From NCBI GenBank assembly GCA_022764465.1, contig JALERL010000056.1:1-39550 (forward strand): DNA of 39,550 nucleotides. Reading direction: 5' to 3'. The translations under genes were made by a program, and so were the position numbers. The notes below the pieces were generated by a model. The model did no database searches. It saw only the letters and a list, made by a program, of their open reading frames with translations, and was not told the DNA's origin. Shown one piece after another: positions 15,965 to 24,423 of this stretch; the stretch's first letter is position 1; the number at the start of each line of letters is the position of its first letter. Source of the DNA: Lachnospiraceae bacterium (GTDB lineage Bacteria > Bacillota > Clostridia > Lachnospirales > Lachnospiraceae).

Positions 15965-16954
15965 CTAGCGTTCCTTATACATATTGGTGGACAGATACTT
16001 GAATGCATTGTCCGCTAACATTACCACGATATTTTTGCCCTTTGCCTCCGGTCTTTTTGCAATCTGTGTTGCCGCATTCAATGCTGCACCGGCAGACTGT
16101 CCTAAGAAGATACCATCGGTTTTTACGAGTGTCTCGCCTGCTTCATAGGCATCCTCAGCGATAATATCAAGACATTCATCATAAGGAAGATGATACTGGT
16201 CGAAAAATGGTGGAAGCTTATCCAAACCAACGCCATCAAATGCAAGTACACCATCGATCGTATTTGCATCCGGATGATCGAGTGACTTTCTTGACTGGAC
16301 TGCCGGCTGTGCACCGATGATCTTAATCTCAGGATTCTTCTCCTTCATAAACTTCGAGATTCCTGCAAGCGTTCCGCCTGTTCCAACCAATGCAACGACA
16401 TAATCAATCTTACCGCCGGTTGCCTCCCACAGCTCCTGTGCCGTGTATTTGTAATGTGCCAGATAATTATCCTCATTCGTTCCCTGATCGATGTAATAAT
16501 AGCCGTGCTCATCAGCATAAGCATTCATGATCACCGATAAACGTGCCATCGTAAGACCGCCATTTTGCAGCATCTCCATGAATCCCGGTACATCCGTTGC
16601 CTGAAGCAGTGTCACTCCGTATGCCTTTAAGATCAGGGTACGTTCCACTGATACACCCGGCTGAAGCACAACTGCATAATGATACCCTCTTGCATTGGCA
16701 AAGGCTGCGGTCGCAATTCCGGTATTGCCGCTGGTAAAATCTAAGATCGTCTGTCCCGGCTTTAAGTCCCCACGCTTTTCTGCCTCTAAGATCATGTTTA
16801 ATGCCACACGGTCCTTGACACTGCCGGATGGATTAAAGTATTCCAGCTTTCCGAGGATCTTCGCCTCTAAGCCAAGCTCTTTTTCATAGTTCTTAAAATG
16901 CACCAGTGGTGTATTTCCAACAAGTTCTGTTATGGATTCATAGATCTGATTCAT
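15965..16954 (-). CDS. CysK/CBS-type PLP-dependent beta-synthase (cysteine synthase family)
   Basis: A 329-residue enzyme. The PLP lysine is K47 in NPSGSVKDR, the substrate loop is TSGNTGI at 74-80, and the phosphate loop GTGGT at 191-195. The serine region reads GQSAGAA, where cysteine synthases usually have GISSGAA, and the end reads DNAFKYLST instead of DSGERYLST. The fold class is therefore clear but the substrate may not be O-acetylserine plus sulfide. The start is ATG 16954, preceded by AAAGGAG. An in-frame extension upstream overlaps the previous gene and is Cys-rich, but has no ribosome-binding site of its own. Follows the C-S lyase by 35 bp. Confidence 0.9.
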   Translation of the reverse strand: MNQIYESITELVGNTPLVHFKNYEKELGLEAKILGKLEYFNPSGSVKDRVALNMILEAEKRGDLKPGQTILDFTSGNTGIATAAFANARGYHYAVVLQPGVSVERTLILKAYGVTLLQATDVPGFMEMLQNGGLTMARLSVIMNAYADEHGYYYIDQGTNEDNYLAHYKYTAQELWEATGGKIDYVVALVGTGGTLAGISKFMKEKNPEIKIIGAQPAVQSRKSLDHPDANTIDGVLAFDGVGLDKLPPFFDQYHLPYDECLDIIAEDAYEAGETLVKTDGIFLGQSAGAALNAATQIAKRPEAKGKNIVVMLADNAFKYLSTNMYKER

Positions 16955-16989
16955 CGCTTTCTTCTCCTTTGTAACCTTTTTCTTATCCG

Positions 16990-18177
16990 TTAGCGGACCG
17001 CATGCACTGCATCCGCAAGCTGTCTTAATGCTTTTTCCAATACACTTCTCGGACATGCCGGGTTGATCCGTTCAAATCCAACGCCGGTTTTCCCAAAAAT
17101 AGCCCCTTTATCTAACCAGAGCCCTGCTTTTTTTACCACAAGCTCCTCTAATTCCTTTTCATCCAGTCCAAGTTCCCTGCAATCTAACCACAGAAGATAC
17201 GTTCCTTCCGGTACACGGAAACGGATCTGTGGAAGATTTTCCGCTAAGAACTGCTTTACAAATAAGATATTTTCCCAGATATATTTCTTCACACCCTGAT
17301 ACCACTCTTCGCCATTGCTGTACGCTGCCTGTGCTGCAACAAGTCCTGCAATATTTAACTGGCTGTATCCGGCTGCCCCGATCTGATGTGTGAACTTATG
17401 CTTTAACTCCTTATCCGCAATAATGATATTCGAGATCTGAAGTCCTGCCAGATTAAAGGTCTTACTTGGTGAAGTACAGGTGATGACATGCTTCTTATAT
17501 TCCTCTTTTAAGGAAGCAAGTACCTGATGCTCTCCCTGAAAAACAAAGTCTGCATGGATCTCATCACTGACCACTACTACATTGTGGCGTACACAGATAT
17601 CTCCAAGTGCGGTAAGTTCTTCCCGGCTCCAGGCTCTTCCGACCGGGTTGTGTGGATTGCACAGATAGAAAAGATGAATGTTGTTGGCAACGATCTTCGC
17701 TTCAAAGTCCTGTAAGTCCATGCCATAGCTTCCGTCTTCTCTTTGTACCAGCGGATTCTCGATCACCTTGCGGTCATTTGCCTCGATCACTTCGTAGAAC
17801 GGATAATAAACCGGCGGCTGGATCAGTACGCCTTCGCCCTCCTTAGTAAATGCACGTACTGCCATTGCAAGTGCAAACACAACACCTGGGGTCTTTACGA
17901 TCCAGTCTGACTGGATCCGGTAATTGTGATGTGTTGCTAACCAGTTCTTCAATGCAATGTTATATTCCTCATGTACTTCACTGTAACCGAAGATTCCATG
18001 TTCGATCTGTGCGATCAGCGCATCCTGTATGTATGAGGAGGTACGGAAGTCCATATCTGCTACCCACAGTGGTAAAATATCTTCCTGCATACCGCGATCC
18101 ATGGCGAAATCATACTTTAAACAATTTGTTCCCTTTCGTTCAATTACTGTGTCAAAATCAAGATTTCTCTCACTCAT
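16990..18177 (-). CDS. PatB/MalY-type PLP C-S lyase (cystathionine beta-lyase family aminotransferase fold)
   Basis: A 395-residue fold-type I PLP enzyme. The N-terminal PLWVADMDF motif is diagnostic of the PatB/MalY group. Also present are YLCNPHNPVGR at 171-181, VVVSDEIHAD at 201-210 and the PLP lysine K239 in CTSPSKTFN. Members cleave C-S bonds in cystathionine, cysteine S-conjugates or related thioethers to give pyruvate, ammonia and a thiol. First gene of the operon, 54 bp or so after a strong promoter, with GGAGG before the start. Its pairing with a CysK-like and a LanC-like protein suggests thioether amino-acid turnover. Confidence 0.9.
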   Translation of the reverse strand: MSERNLDFDTVIERKGTNCLKYDFAMDRGMQEDILPLWVADMDFRTSSYIQDALIAQIEHGIFGYSEVHEEYNIALKNWLATHHNYRIQSDWIVKTPGVVFALAMAVRAFTKEGEGVLIQPPVYYPFYEVIEANDRKVIENPLVQREDGSYGMDLQDFEAKIVANNIHLFYLCNPHNPVGRAWSREELTALGDICVRHNVVVVSDEIHADFVFQGEHQVLASLKEEYKKHVITCTSPSKTFNLAGLQISNIIIADKELKHKFTHQIGAAGYSQLNIAGLVAAQAAYSNGEEWYQGVKKYIWENILFVKQFLAENLPQIRFRVPEGTYLLWLDCRELGLDEKELEELVVKKAGLWLDKGAIFGKTGVGFERINPACPRSVLEKALRQLADAVHAVR

Positions 18178-18237
18178 CGGTATTCCTCCTTTTGTTTCCT
18201 ATATTTCCTACCTTTTATATATGAATTGTATGAATAG

Positions 18238-18266
18238 ATACTAGCACACGTTTTTTTCAGTGTCAA
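18238..18266 (-). promoter_or_regulatory. Promoter of the C-S lyase / CysK / LanC / symporter operon
   Basis: On the minus strand, consensus TTGACA (18261-18266), a 17-bp spacer and TAGTAT (18238-18243). The 5' leader is only about 55 bases, so there is no room for a T-box or SAM riboswitch. Confidence 0.8.
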
Positions 18267-18465
18267 GAATTTTTTCACAGAACCATCACATTACGAACAT
18301 TTGCTTAACAGATAGCTGATTATAATAAACAATGAAAAATCACATTGACATGTTGATTTTTTATACGAGATCTGGATCAGTATAAAGCTGACACAAACTC
18401 GGCCACTACAAAATATACAGAATGAATTGTGCACTGCAGAAAAATGCGCAATAAAGGAGGTAAAT

Positions 18466-20577
18466 ATGAATTATAAAAGATGTAAAATGGTATGTGGAAT
18501 TATGATCTGTTCCTTAATGATTACAAGCGTAACTGCCTGTGGAACAGCAGCAAATGACAACAGCACTGCAACAGGAACGGAAGTTACAAGCACTTCTGAG
18601 GGAAATACCTTCACCTACACCGACAGCGAAGAGGATGCTCCGGTATCTACCACTGTTATGGCAAAGGTCGACAGTGTAAGTGGTAATGAAGTGACACTGA
18701 GTGTTGGCGGCGGTGCACCGGGACAGCCGGATGGCAACGCTCCAGGCGGTGATGCTCCAATTGGTGATGCATCGGATAATAACGGTGACAACACTCCACC
18801 GGAAAAACCAGGCGAGAGCACTGCCAGCACAGAAAGCTCTGATGATGCGTCTGACAAGCCGGCGGATGCTCCGCAAAAGCCGGACGAAAGCTCTGACAGC
18901 ACAGAAAGCTCCGGTGATGCGTCGAACAAGCCGGCGGATGCTCCGCAAAAGCCGGACGAAAGTTCCGACAGCACAGAAGGCTCTGATGATACATCCAATA
19001 AACCGGACGGCAACGCTCCAGACGGACAGCCGGGCGGCAATGCTCCGGCAGATATGCAGCAGACAAGTGCTACTTTAACAATCCATGATGAATCCGTCAT
19101 CAGCGTTCAAAGCTCCGACAAGACTGAATCCGACGGAAGTCTTGCTGACATTACAGAAGGATCTATGTTAGAGATCACCTTCGATGCAGACGGTTCGATC
19201 ACCAAGATCGTTGTCTCGGAAGGAATGGGTGGCGATGCTCCGAACGGACAGCCGGGCGGCAATGCTTCCGGTGTAGACAGCTATGATGCTGCTACCGAAT
19301 ACACAAAAGATACCACTGCTGAAAATGAAAGCTACTCCTCTACCGGAACAGACGAAAACGCAATCCTTGTTTCTAATGGTGCAACCGTTAACTTAAAAAA
19401 CAGCACGATCGACCGTACTTCCTCAGATAGTACCGGTGGAGATAACTCCAGCTTCTACGGTGTCGGTGCGGCTGTCCTTACAACCGATGGAACGACCTGC
19501 CTAAGCAATGCCAACATCACGACCGATGCAGCCGGAGGCGCAGGTGTCTTTGCCTATGGTGACGGAACGGTATATGTTGCAGATTCCGATATTACAACCA
19601 AGCAGGATACCTCCGGCGGTATCCATGCGGCAGGCGGCGGAACGCTGTATGCATGGGATCTGAATGTAGAAACCGACGGGGAATCCGCAGCAGCGATCCG
19701 AAGTGACCGTGGCGGTGGAACGATGGTGGTAAATGGCGGTTCCTATACCAGTAACGGTACCGGTTCTCCTGCTGTCTACTGCACCGCAGATATTGCCGTA
19801 AACAATGCGGCACTCACAGCGACCGGTTCGGAAGCAATCTGTATGGAAGGTTTAAATACGATCCATCTGTTTGACTGTGACATCTCCGGAAATATGCAGG
19901 ACTTAAGTCAGAATGATACAACATGGACGATTATTGTATATCAGAGTATGTCCGGGGATTCCGAGGTCGGTAACAGTACGATGCAGATCGTTGGCGGCAG
20001 CCTGACTTCTAAGAATGGCGGTCTGATCTACACGACCAACACCGAAGCAGATATTCTGCTCTCCGATGTCGATATTACCTACTCCGATGACAGTGAGTTC
20101 TTCTTAATGTGTACCGGCAATACAAATGAACGTGGCTGGGGAACTGCCGGAGCAAATGGATCTGACTGTACCTTTACCGCAGACGATCAGGATATGCAGG
20201 GCGGCATCATCTGGGACAGCATCAGCCAGCTTGATTTCTACATGACAAACGGAAGTACCTTAACCGGATATTTTGCAGATGATGAAACCTATGCCGGAAA
20301 TGGCGGTGATGGCTACTGTAATGTTGTGATCAGTAAGGATTCTACCTGGACGGTAACCGGTGACAGCACCATCACAAGTCTGTCGAATGAAGGCACGATC
20401 GTAGATGAAAGCGGCAATACCGTTTCTATCGTAGGTACAGATGGCACTGTATATGTAGAAGGAACCGGCAGCTATACGATCACCGTTGACAGCTACAATG
20501 ATTCCGCAGACTTAAGTGGTGCTGCTACCGCAGACAGCTGGTCAAACCACGAAGTTGCAAAACCGGAATCCATGTAA
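18466..20577 (+). CDS. Secreted beta-helix lipoprotein with low-complexity repeat linker
   Basis: A 703-residue protein. The start at 18466 has AAAGGAGG upstream. A lipoprotein signal peptide ends in the lipobox TSVTAC, so the mature protein should be tethered to the outer face of the membrane. Residues about 75-205 are a Gly/Pro/Asp/Ser-rich linker with a 24-residue repeat of the form KPADAPQKPDESSDSTES. A small beta domain is split by a second PGGNA stretch. From about residue 275 to the end is a right-handed parallel beta-helix of short NGATVNLKNSTID-like turns, similar to carbohydrate-binding domain proteins of gut Clostridia (Cthe_2159-like). No catalytic site is evident; glycan binding or adhesion is an inference. 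Confidence 0.85.
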   Translation: MNYKRCKMVCGIMICSLMITSVTACGTAANDNSTATGTEVTSTSEGNTFTYTDSEEDAPVSTTVMAKVDSVSGNEVTLSVGGGAPGQPDGNAPGGDAPIGDASDNNGDNTPPEKPGESTASTESSDDASDKPADAPQKPDESSDSTESSGDASNKPADAPQKPDESSDSTEGSDDTSNKPDGNAPDGQPGGNAPADMQQTSATLTIHDESVISVQSSDKTESDGSLADITEGSMLEITFDADGSITKIVVSEGMGGDAPNGQPGGNASGVDSYDAATEYTKDTTAENESYSSTGTDENAILVSNGATVNLKNSTIDRTSSDSTGGDNSSFYGVGAAVLTTDGTTCLSNANITTDAAGGAGVFAYGDGTVYVADSDITTKQDTSGGIHAAGGGTLYAWDLNVETDGESAAAIRSDRGGGTMVVNGGSYTSNGTGSPAVYCTADIAVNNAALTATGSEAICMEGLNTIHLFDCDISGNMQDLSQNDTTWTIIVYQSMSGDSEVGNSTMQIVGGSLTSKNGGLIYTTNTEADILLSDVDITYSDDSEFFLMCTGNTNERGWGTAGANGSDCTFTADDQDMQGGIIWDSISQLDFYMTNGSTLTGYFADDETYAGNGGDGYCNVVISKDSTWTVTGDSTITSLSNEGTIVDESGNTVSIVGTDGTVYVEGTGSYTITVDSYNDSADLSGAATADSWSNHEVAKPESM
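18844..19005 (+). repeat. 72-bp tandem repeat inside the lipoprotein linker
   Basis: A unit beginning GATGCGTCTGACAAGCC at 18844 recurs at 18916 with few changes, and a partial, more divergent third unit follows near 18988. It encodes the 24-residue acidic, Pro-rich repeat. Such repeats readily expand or contract in frame. Confidence 0.7.
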
Positions 20578-20639
20578 CGCATCTGCCGCATGATTGACAT
20601 ATCATCGGTTTTTCCATAAAATAGAAGCAGATACCCAGA

Positions 20640-20670
20640 AGCAGTTAGGCGGATCGTCTAACTGCTTTTG
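20640..20670 (+). terminator. Terminator after the beta-helix lipoprotein gene
   Basis: AGCAGTTAG (20640-20648) pairs with CTAACTGCT (20658-20666), followed by TTTTG. Confidence 0.7.
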
Positions 20671-20705
20671 CTGTATCGGTGATTTCCTATATAGATCAAG
20701 GTACC

Positions 20706-20934
20706 AAAAGATGCTTTTAAATTTTATGATTGACAAAATGTACAAAAGATGTTCCACAAACATTTGCAACGCTCATCGTGAACTAACTGCCAACTACAAC
20801 CATACAAGTTCAGCAAAGGCTTCACTTGTGGTTTTCGTAAGCAGTGGATTTCACTCGCAGCTAAAACCGCAAATAAAAGTTTGCTTCACATATTTTGTGC
20901 ATTTTGCCTTTTTGAATTTTATAAAACATCTTTT
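20706..20934 (+). repeat. 228-bp hairpin-forming dispersed repeat, copy 2
   Basis: Same element as 9931-10158, in the same orientation. The central 160 bp differ at only a few positions, while the ends diverge more. The left end AAAAGATGCTTTTAAATTTT is matched inversely by TTTTATAAAACATCTTTT at the right end. A stem position changes A-T to G-T between copies (GCAGTAG to GCAGTGG against CT), so pairing is kept. It follows a terminator and is not part of any gene. A separate 7-bp hairpin (GTGTGCG/CGCACAC, 20970-20988) lies just after it. Confidence 0.85.
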
Positions 20935-21124
20935 AACACCATGATTCTATATGGCAAAAACCGGCCTGCGTGTGCGGCAAACGCACACTTATTTCATATT
21001 CTGAGTTATCCAAAAGACACCACATATCATGTCTGATCCGCGAAATATCATAATTCTCGCTTTGTGTCGTGGTGATTTTACACACATTCTGCTAGATTGT
21101 TCACTGAAAGGAGGCAGCCACAAC

Positions 21125-21796
21125 ATGGATCAAAAAAAGATCGGTCTTTTTTTAAAGGAACTTCGTAAGGAAAAAGAACTTACACAAAGCCAGCTTGCAG
21201 AACATCTGAACGTATCTGACCGGACGGTTTCGAGATGGGAAACCGGCAGTAACTTACCGGATCTGTCTGTACTGGTGGAACTTGCAGATTTTTATGACGT
21301 GGATATCCGTGAAATCATTGACGGAGAAAGGAAAAGTGAGAATATGAATGTAGAAATGAAAGATACGCTTGTAAAAGCAGCACAATATGCCAGAGAAGAT
21401 AAGAAGCAACAGCTCAAGAAGCTGACCGGATGCATCCTATCCGGTTTTGGGTGTTTTCTGATCCTGTCCGGCTTTACCGTATTTCCAAGTGAAAGCGGCT
21501 GGGCAGCCAAATTTGCCATTTTAGGAGCGATTCTTATCGCTGTCGGAATCTTTCAGGTTCTGAAAAAAAACAGGCTGTTAAAATCAACCGGATGCTTTGT
21601 CATCCTGCTTCTTGTCATGCTCTTTATCGATTTTACGAGCGTATGCTATATCCGGCAGGCACCAAGATTTGCCTATAAGGTAGAATATGGCGATGAAATG
21701 GTCATCCATCATGCACCATTTTATTCGGTATACCGGTACGGACGCGATACCTTAGGCGAATATTATCAGGTCTATATAGGGCATGCCAGCCTGTAA
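21125..21796 (+). CDS. XRE family regulator with C-terminal membrane helices
   Basis: A 223-residue protein. The start is ATG 21125, after GAAAGGAGG; an upstream in-frame start lacks such a site. Residues 6-60 are a Cro/CI helix-turn-helix (LTQSQLAEHLNVSDRTVSRW). Three hydrophobic helices follow at about 100-120, 128-146 and 153-172, then a short C-terminal domain. Membrane-bound XRE proteins of this type are common in Lachnospiraceae, and their targets are mostly unknown. The last 25 bases overlap the end of ureD on the other strand. The overlap itself gives no evidence that it controls urease. Confidence 0.88.
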   Translation: MDQKKIGLFLKELRKEKELTQSQLAEHLNVSDRTVSRWETGSNLPDLSVLVELADFYDVDIREIIDGERKSENMNVEMKDTLVKAAQYAREDKKQQLKKLTGCILSGFGCFLILSGFTVFPSESGWAAKFAILGAILIAVGIFQVLKKNRLLKSTGCFVILLLVMLFIDFTSVCYIRQAPRFAYKVEYGDEMVIHHAPFYSVYRYGRDTLGEYYQVYIGHASL

Positions 21797-22575
21797 GTAT
21801 GCATAATCTCTTCAAACAGTTCCTCAATGTCCTGTGCGGTATCTGCCAGCACCCACAGGCAGATGCCCTTTGTGGCATTGCTGACACCAAAACAAAGACT
21901 TTGTTTTTTTTCATTCTCCTGCATCTCTTCCTGTTTTTTTCGCAAAAGATCAAGCAGCTTTTCCTGTTTTTCTCCCTCTCCATAGTAATAGAAGGTTCCC
22001 TGATGGGTATAGCCATCGAAAAAAAGCATTCCGGTAAGATCCATACACTCCGGCTCTAACAGACAGTGATCGAACCATGCAATTTTCCCATCCACCCGGA
22101 CTTCTACCCGGTTGCGGTAATGCATGAAGGCAAACTGCTCCCCCATTCCGATACGCCCGGCTGCAAAAATATCCGTGTAGACGAATTCGCTTTTCGCGGA
22201 AAGCTCGATCAGAATATTACTGTCATAGCAGCTTCCCCGAAATGGGATCACTGCCTTTGGTTCATAAAAAAGGGAAGCGTGATCCTGTACTACAATGTGC
22301 TGATGCCGCTTTGCGCCCGTCTCTCCGGTATCAAAGATCTTTGTATAGGACTGCTCTGTCAGCCGTGTCTTCGTATCCCTGCCACACACAATCTCATAGT
22401 CGAAGGAATCTCCTTTTAAAATGCCGGCAGATGCCATCATCAGTACAACCGTAAGGCGGTCTTTCCCCAGATGCGGTGTTCCGATTTTCAGCGGACTGGT
22501 AAAATAGCATTCCGTCAGGACACTTCTGCCCTGACTTACGCCCACCTCTAACTTTAACTTTGTTTCTGTTTCCAT
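21772..22575 (-). CDS. ureD: Urease accessory protein UreD (UreH)
   Basis: A 267-residue protein. Together with UreF and UreG it builds the complex that loads nickel into apo-urease. Family features include the early KLEVGVSQGRSVLTECYFTS strands, a TRLTEQSYTKIFDTG segment, and YTDIFAAGRIGMGEQFAF, close to the conserved AGRxxxGExF motif. It is the last gene of the urease operon, 9 bp after ureG. The ATG at 22575 is preceded by only a weak purine stretch; a TTG two codons upstream is an alternative. The C-terminal end overlaps the convergent XRE gene. Confidence 0.92.
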   Translation of the reverse strand: METETKLKLEVGVSQGRSVLTECYFTSPLKIGTPHLGKDRLTVVLMMASAGILKGDSFDYEIVCGRDTKTRLTEQSYTKIFDTGETGAKRHQHIVVQDHASLFYEPKAVIPFRGSCYDSNILIELSAKSEFVYTDIFAAGRIGMGEQFAFMHYRNRVEVRVDGKIAWFDHCLLEPECMDLTGMLFFDGYTHQGTFYYYGEGEKQEKLLDLLRKKQEEMQENEKKQSLCFGVSNATKGICLWVLADTAQDIEELFEEIMHTYRLACPI

Positions 22576-22584
22576 AAGCAATCC

Positions 22585-23196
22585 CTACCCCAGATCTTCC
22601 AACAATACCTGTTTTTTTATCCAGCGGATCACCTCATCCACACTGTCTCCCTGCATCAGGTTCGTAAACAGGAAGTCACGTCCTTTCCGCATCCGCTTCG
22701 AATCCTGCTCCATCACTTCTAAGCTTGCTCCTACCATCGGTGCAAGATCAGTCTTGTTGATGACTAAAAGATCCGAACGTGTGACACCCGGTCCGCCCTT
22801 CCGCGGGATTTTCTCACCCTGTGCCACATCAATGACATAGATCGTCGCATCCGCAAGATCCGGACTGAAGGTCGCAGAAAGATTATCTCCTCCACTTTCG
22901 ATAAAAATAATCTGGACATCCGGGAACTTTTCTGCCATTTCCTCCACTGCTTCGAGATTCATGCTGCAATCTTCACGGATCGCAGTATGCGGGCATCCAC
23001 CCGTCTCCACACCCATGATCCGCTCAGCCGGCAGGGCAGAATTCTTGATCAGGAATTCCGCATCTTCCTTGGTATAAATATCATTTGTGATGACACAGAT
23101 CGAATATTCTTTTGACATTTTTCTCGTTAATCGTTCGATCAGTGCTGTTTTTCCGGAACCAACCGGACCACCAACACCTATTTTTACATATGACAT
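22585..23196 (-). CDS. ureG: Urease accessory GTPase UreG
   Basis: A 203-residue SIMIBI-class GTPase. It has the P-loop GPVGSGKT at residues 10-17, the Cys-Pro-His metal motif in [16 protein letters not shown], the [15 protein letters not shown] switch region and the NKTDLA base-recognition motif. GTP hydrolysis drives nickel insertion into urease. The start has AAGGGG upstream, 20 bp after ureF. Confidence 0.97.
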   Translation of the reverse strand: MSYVKIGVGGPVGSGKTALIERLTRKMSKEYSICVITNDIYTKEDAEFLIKNSALPAERIMGVETGGCPHTAIREDCSMNLEAVEEMAEKFPDVQIIFIESGGDNLSATFSPDLADATIYVIDVAQGEKIPRKGGPGVTRSDLLVINKTDLAPMVGASLEVMEQDSKRMRKGRDFLFTNLMQGDSVDEVIRWIKKQVLLEDLG

Positions 23197-23216
23197 AGAT
23201 CTAACCCCTTTTCTTT

Positions 23217-23903
23217 TTAAGACATATACTGCCTTGAATATAATATCTCATGGTTCATGCAATGGATCTCATAGCCCGTACCGGATACGCCAAGGTCATC
23301 CTGGCTGATCTCCATTGACTTTTTTACCGCCTGTGCCAGCAATGGAAATGCTTCATACAATACCCGCTGTCCATCCAGTTGTCCCAGCGGAACCAGCTTG
23401 ACGGCGTTGTTGACGATCGCGGAAAGGATGCTGTAGCCATACATCATAAGCAGCCGCTCCTCTTCCACTTTATGCTCTGTGCCATAGATGCCAAGTGCGA
23501 CCGGATGTACGCCTGCTGCACGCTTTTCACGGATCTGCTCCTGATACCAGCGCAGTCCCTCCGGCATATCCTTCATGGCTTCCCTTGCCTTCAGATAACG
23601 GCTGCACATCCGGCTGCTGCCAATCCGGACTTCCTTTGCCCCTTTCATGGCATGCGCCAGTCCGTCTAACCGCAGCAATTCCTCTGGATTTTCTGCACTT
23701 TGGTATGCCAGTGACAACACGCCCAGATCCCCATATGGAAAGATCTGAAGAAAACCCCGCAGGTACGATGCCAGCTCCTTCGCACTTCCGATGCGTTCCC
23801 GCACGACATAATCCTCTAATCCATTCGACAGGGTAAATGCCCCGATCGGAAAAAAAGCATCCACAGATTGTAAGAGTGCCAGAAAGTCCGTATGATCATT
23901 CAT
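23217..23903 (-). CDS. ureF: Urease accessory protein UreF
   Basis: A 228-residue all-helical protein. The start at 23903 has GGGGGA upstream and overlaps the end of ureE by 8 bp; longer in-frame starts lie within ureE. It has the conserved [17 protein letters not shown] opening and the central [13 protein letters not shown] segment. UreF bridges UreD and UreG and controls the GTPase. The end reads [13 protein letters not shown], close to the usual UreF tail. Confidence 0.94.
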   Translation of the reverse strand: MNDHTDFLALLQSVDAFFPIGAFTLSNGLEDYVVRERIGSAKELASYLRGFLQIFPYGDLGVLSLAYQSAENPEELLRLDGLAHAMKGAKEVRIGSSRMCSRYLKAREAMKDMPEGLRWYQEQIREKRAAGVHPVALGIYGTEHKVEEERLLMMYGYSILSAIVNNAVKLVPLGQLDGQRVLYEAFPLLAQAVKKSMEISQDDLGVSGTGYEIHCMNHEILYSRQYMS

Positions 23904-24390
23904 GGGAATGTCCCCCTGTATGTGTATGCTCATGTGTGTGTGCATGTCCATACGCACCACCATGCGCTTTGCAGACCGTAAAATGTGAAAACTTTTCCTG
24001 TTTTTTCTCCGGTGAAAACCCTAGCTTTTTCAGATACAAAAAGGTCGGCTCATCATATGGCACACTGACATGATCTTCTTCAATCGCCAGTGACAGATGA
24101 CGGTTTCCAAGCTCGAAACATAAGCGTCCCATTTCTAACATCGTATGAACCGGGATCACGGTCAGCTCTGTCGGAAGAAGATCCAATACCAGCACCCGCG
24201 TATCGTCTGCATAGAGAATATCTCCCTCATGCAGATGTGTTTCCACGCGTATGCCTACTTCTTCGCCTGCTTCAGTGGTTGTCCGAAGCAGCTTTTTATC
24301 CAGTTCGTACCATTCAATCAAAACATGGTCGATCGTTCTTGTCCCTACCGGATAATCCCTGATATTTCCAAGTACTTTTTCTATGATCAT
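23896..24390 (-). CDS. ureE: Urease nickel metallochaperone UreE
   Basis: A 164-residue protein with the peptide-binding N-terminal domain and a metal-binding C-terminal domain. The tail carries eight histidines in the last 22 residues (motifs HAHTHEHTHT and GGHSHE), as in UreE proteins that store and deliver Ni2+. I start it at 24390, where GGGGGA sits upstream; an ATG four codons earlier overlaps that site. It lies 33 bp after ureC. Confidence 0.94.
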   Translation of the reverse strand: MIIEKVLGNIRDYPVGTRTIDHVLIEWYELDKKLLRTTTEAGEEVGIRVETHLHEGDILYADDTRVLVLDLLPTELTVIPVHTMLEMGRLCFELGNRHLSLAIEEDHVSVPYDEPTFLYLKKLGFSPEKKQEKFSHFTVCKAHGGAYGHAHTHEHTHTGGHSHE

Positions 24391-24423
24391 CGAATCCCCC
24401 ATTTCTATTCTGTTCTGTCTGCG

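Noticed and set aside
16955-17056. Longer CysK-like protein with a Cys-rich N-terminal extension
   Set aside because: The extension overlaps the upstream lyase gene in another frame, and the ribosome-binding site (AAAGGAG) fits the inner ATG at 16954.
14621-18177. Lantibiotic biosynthesis cluster
   Set aside because: A LanC-like gene is present, but no dehydratase, precursor peptide, protease or ABC exporter is visible; the neighbours are sulfur amino-acid enzymes and a symporter.
18514-19100. Antisense open frames opposite the lipoprotein linker
   Set aside because: They are shadows of the low-complexity repeat and have no start signals.
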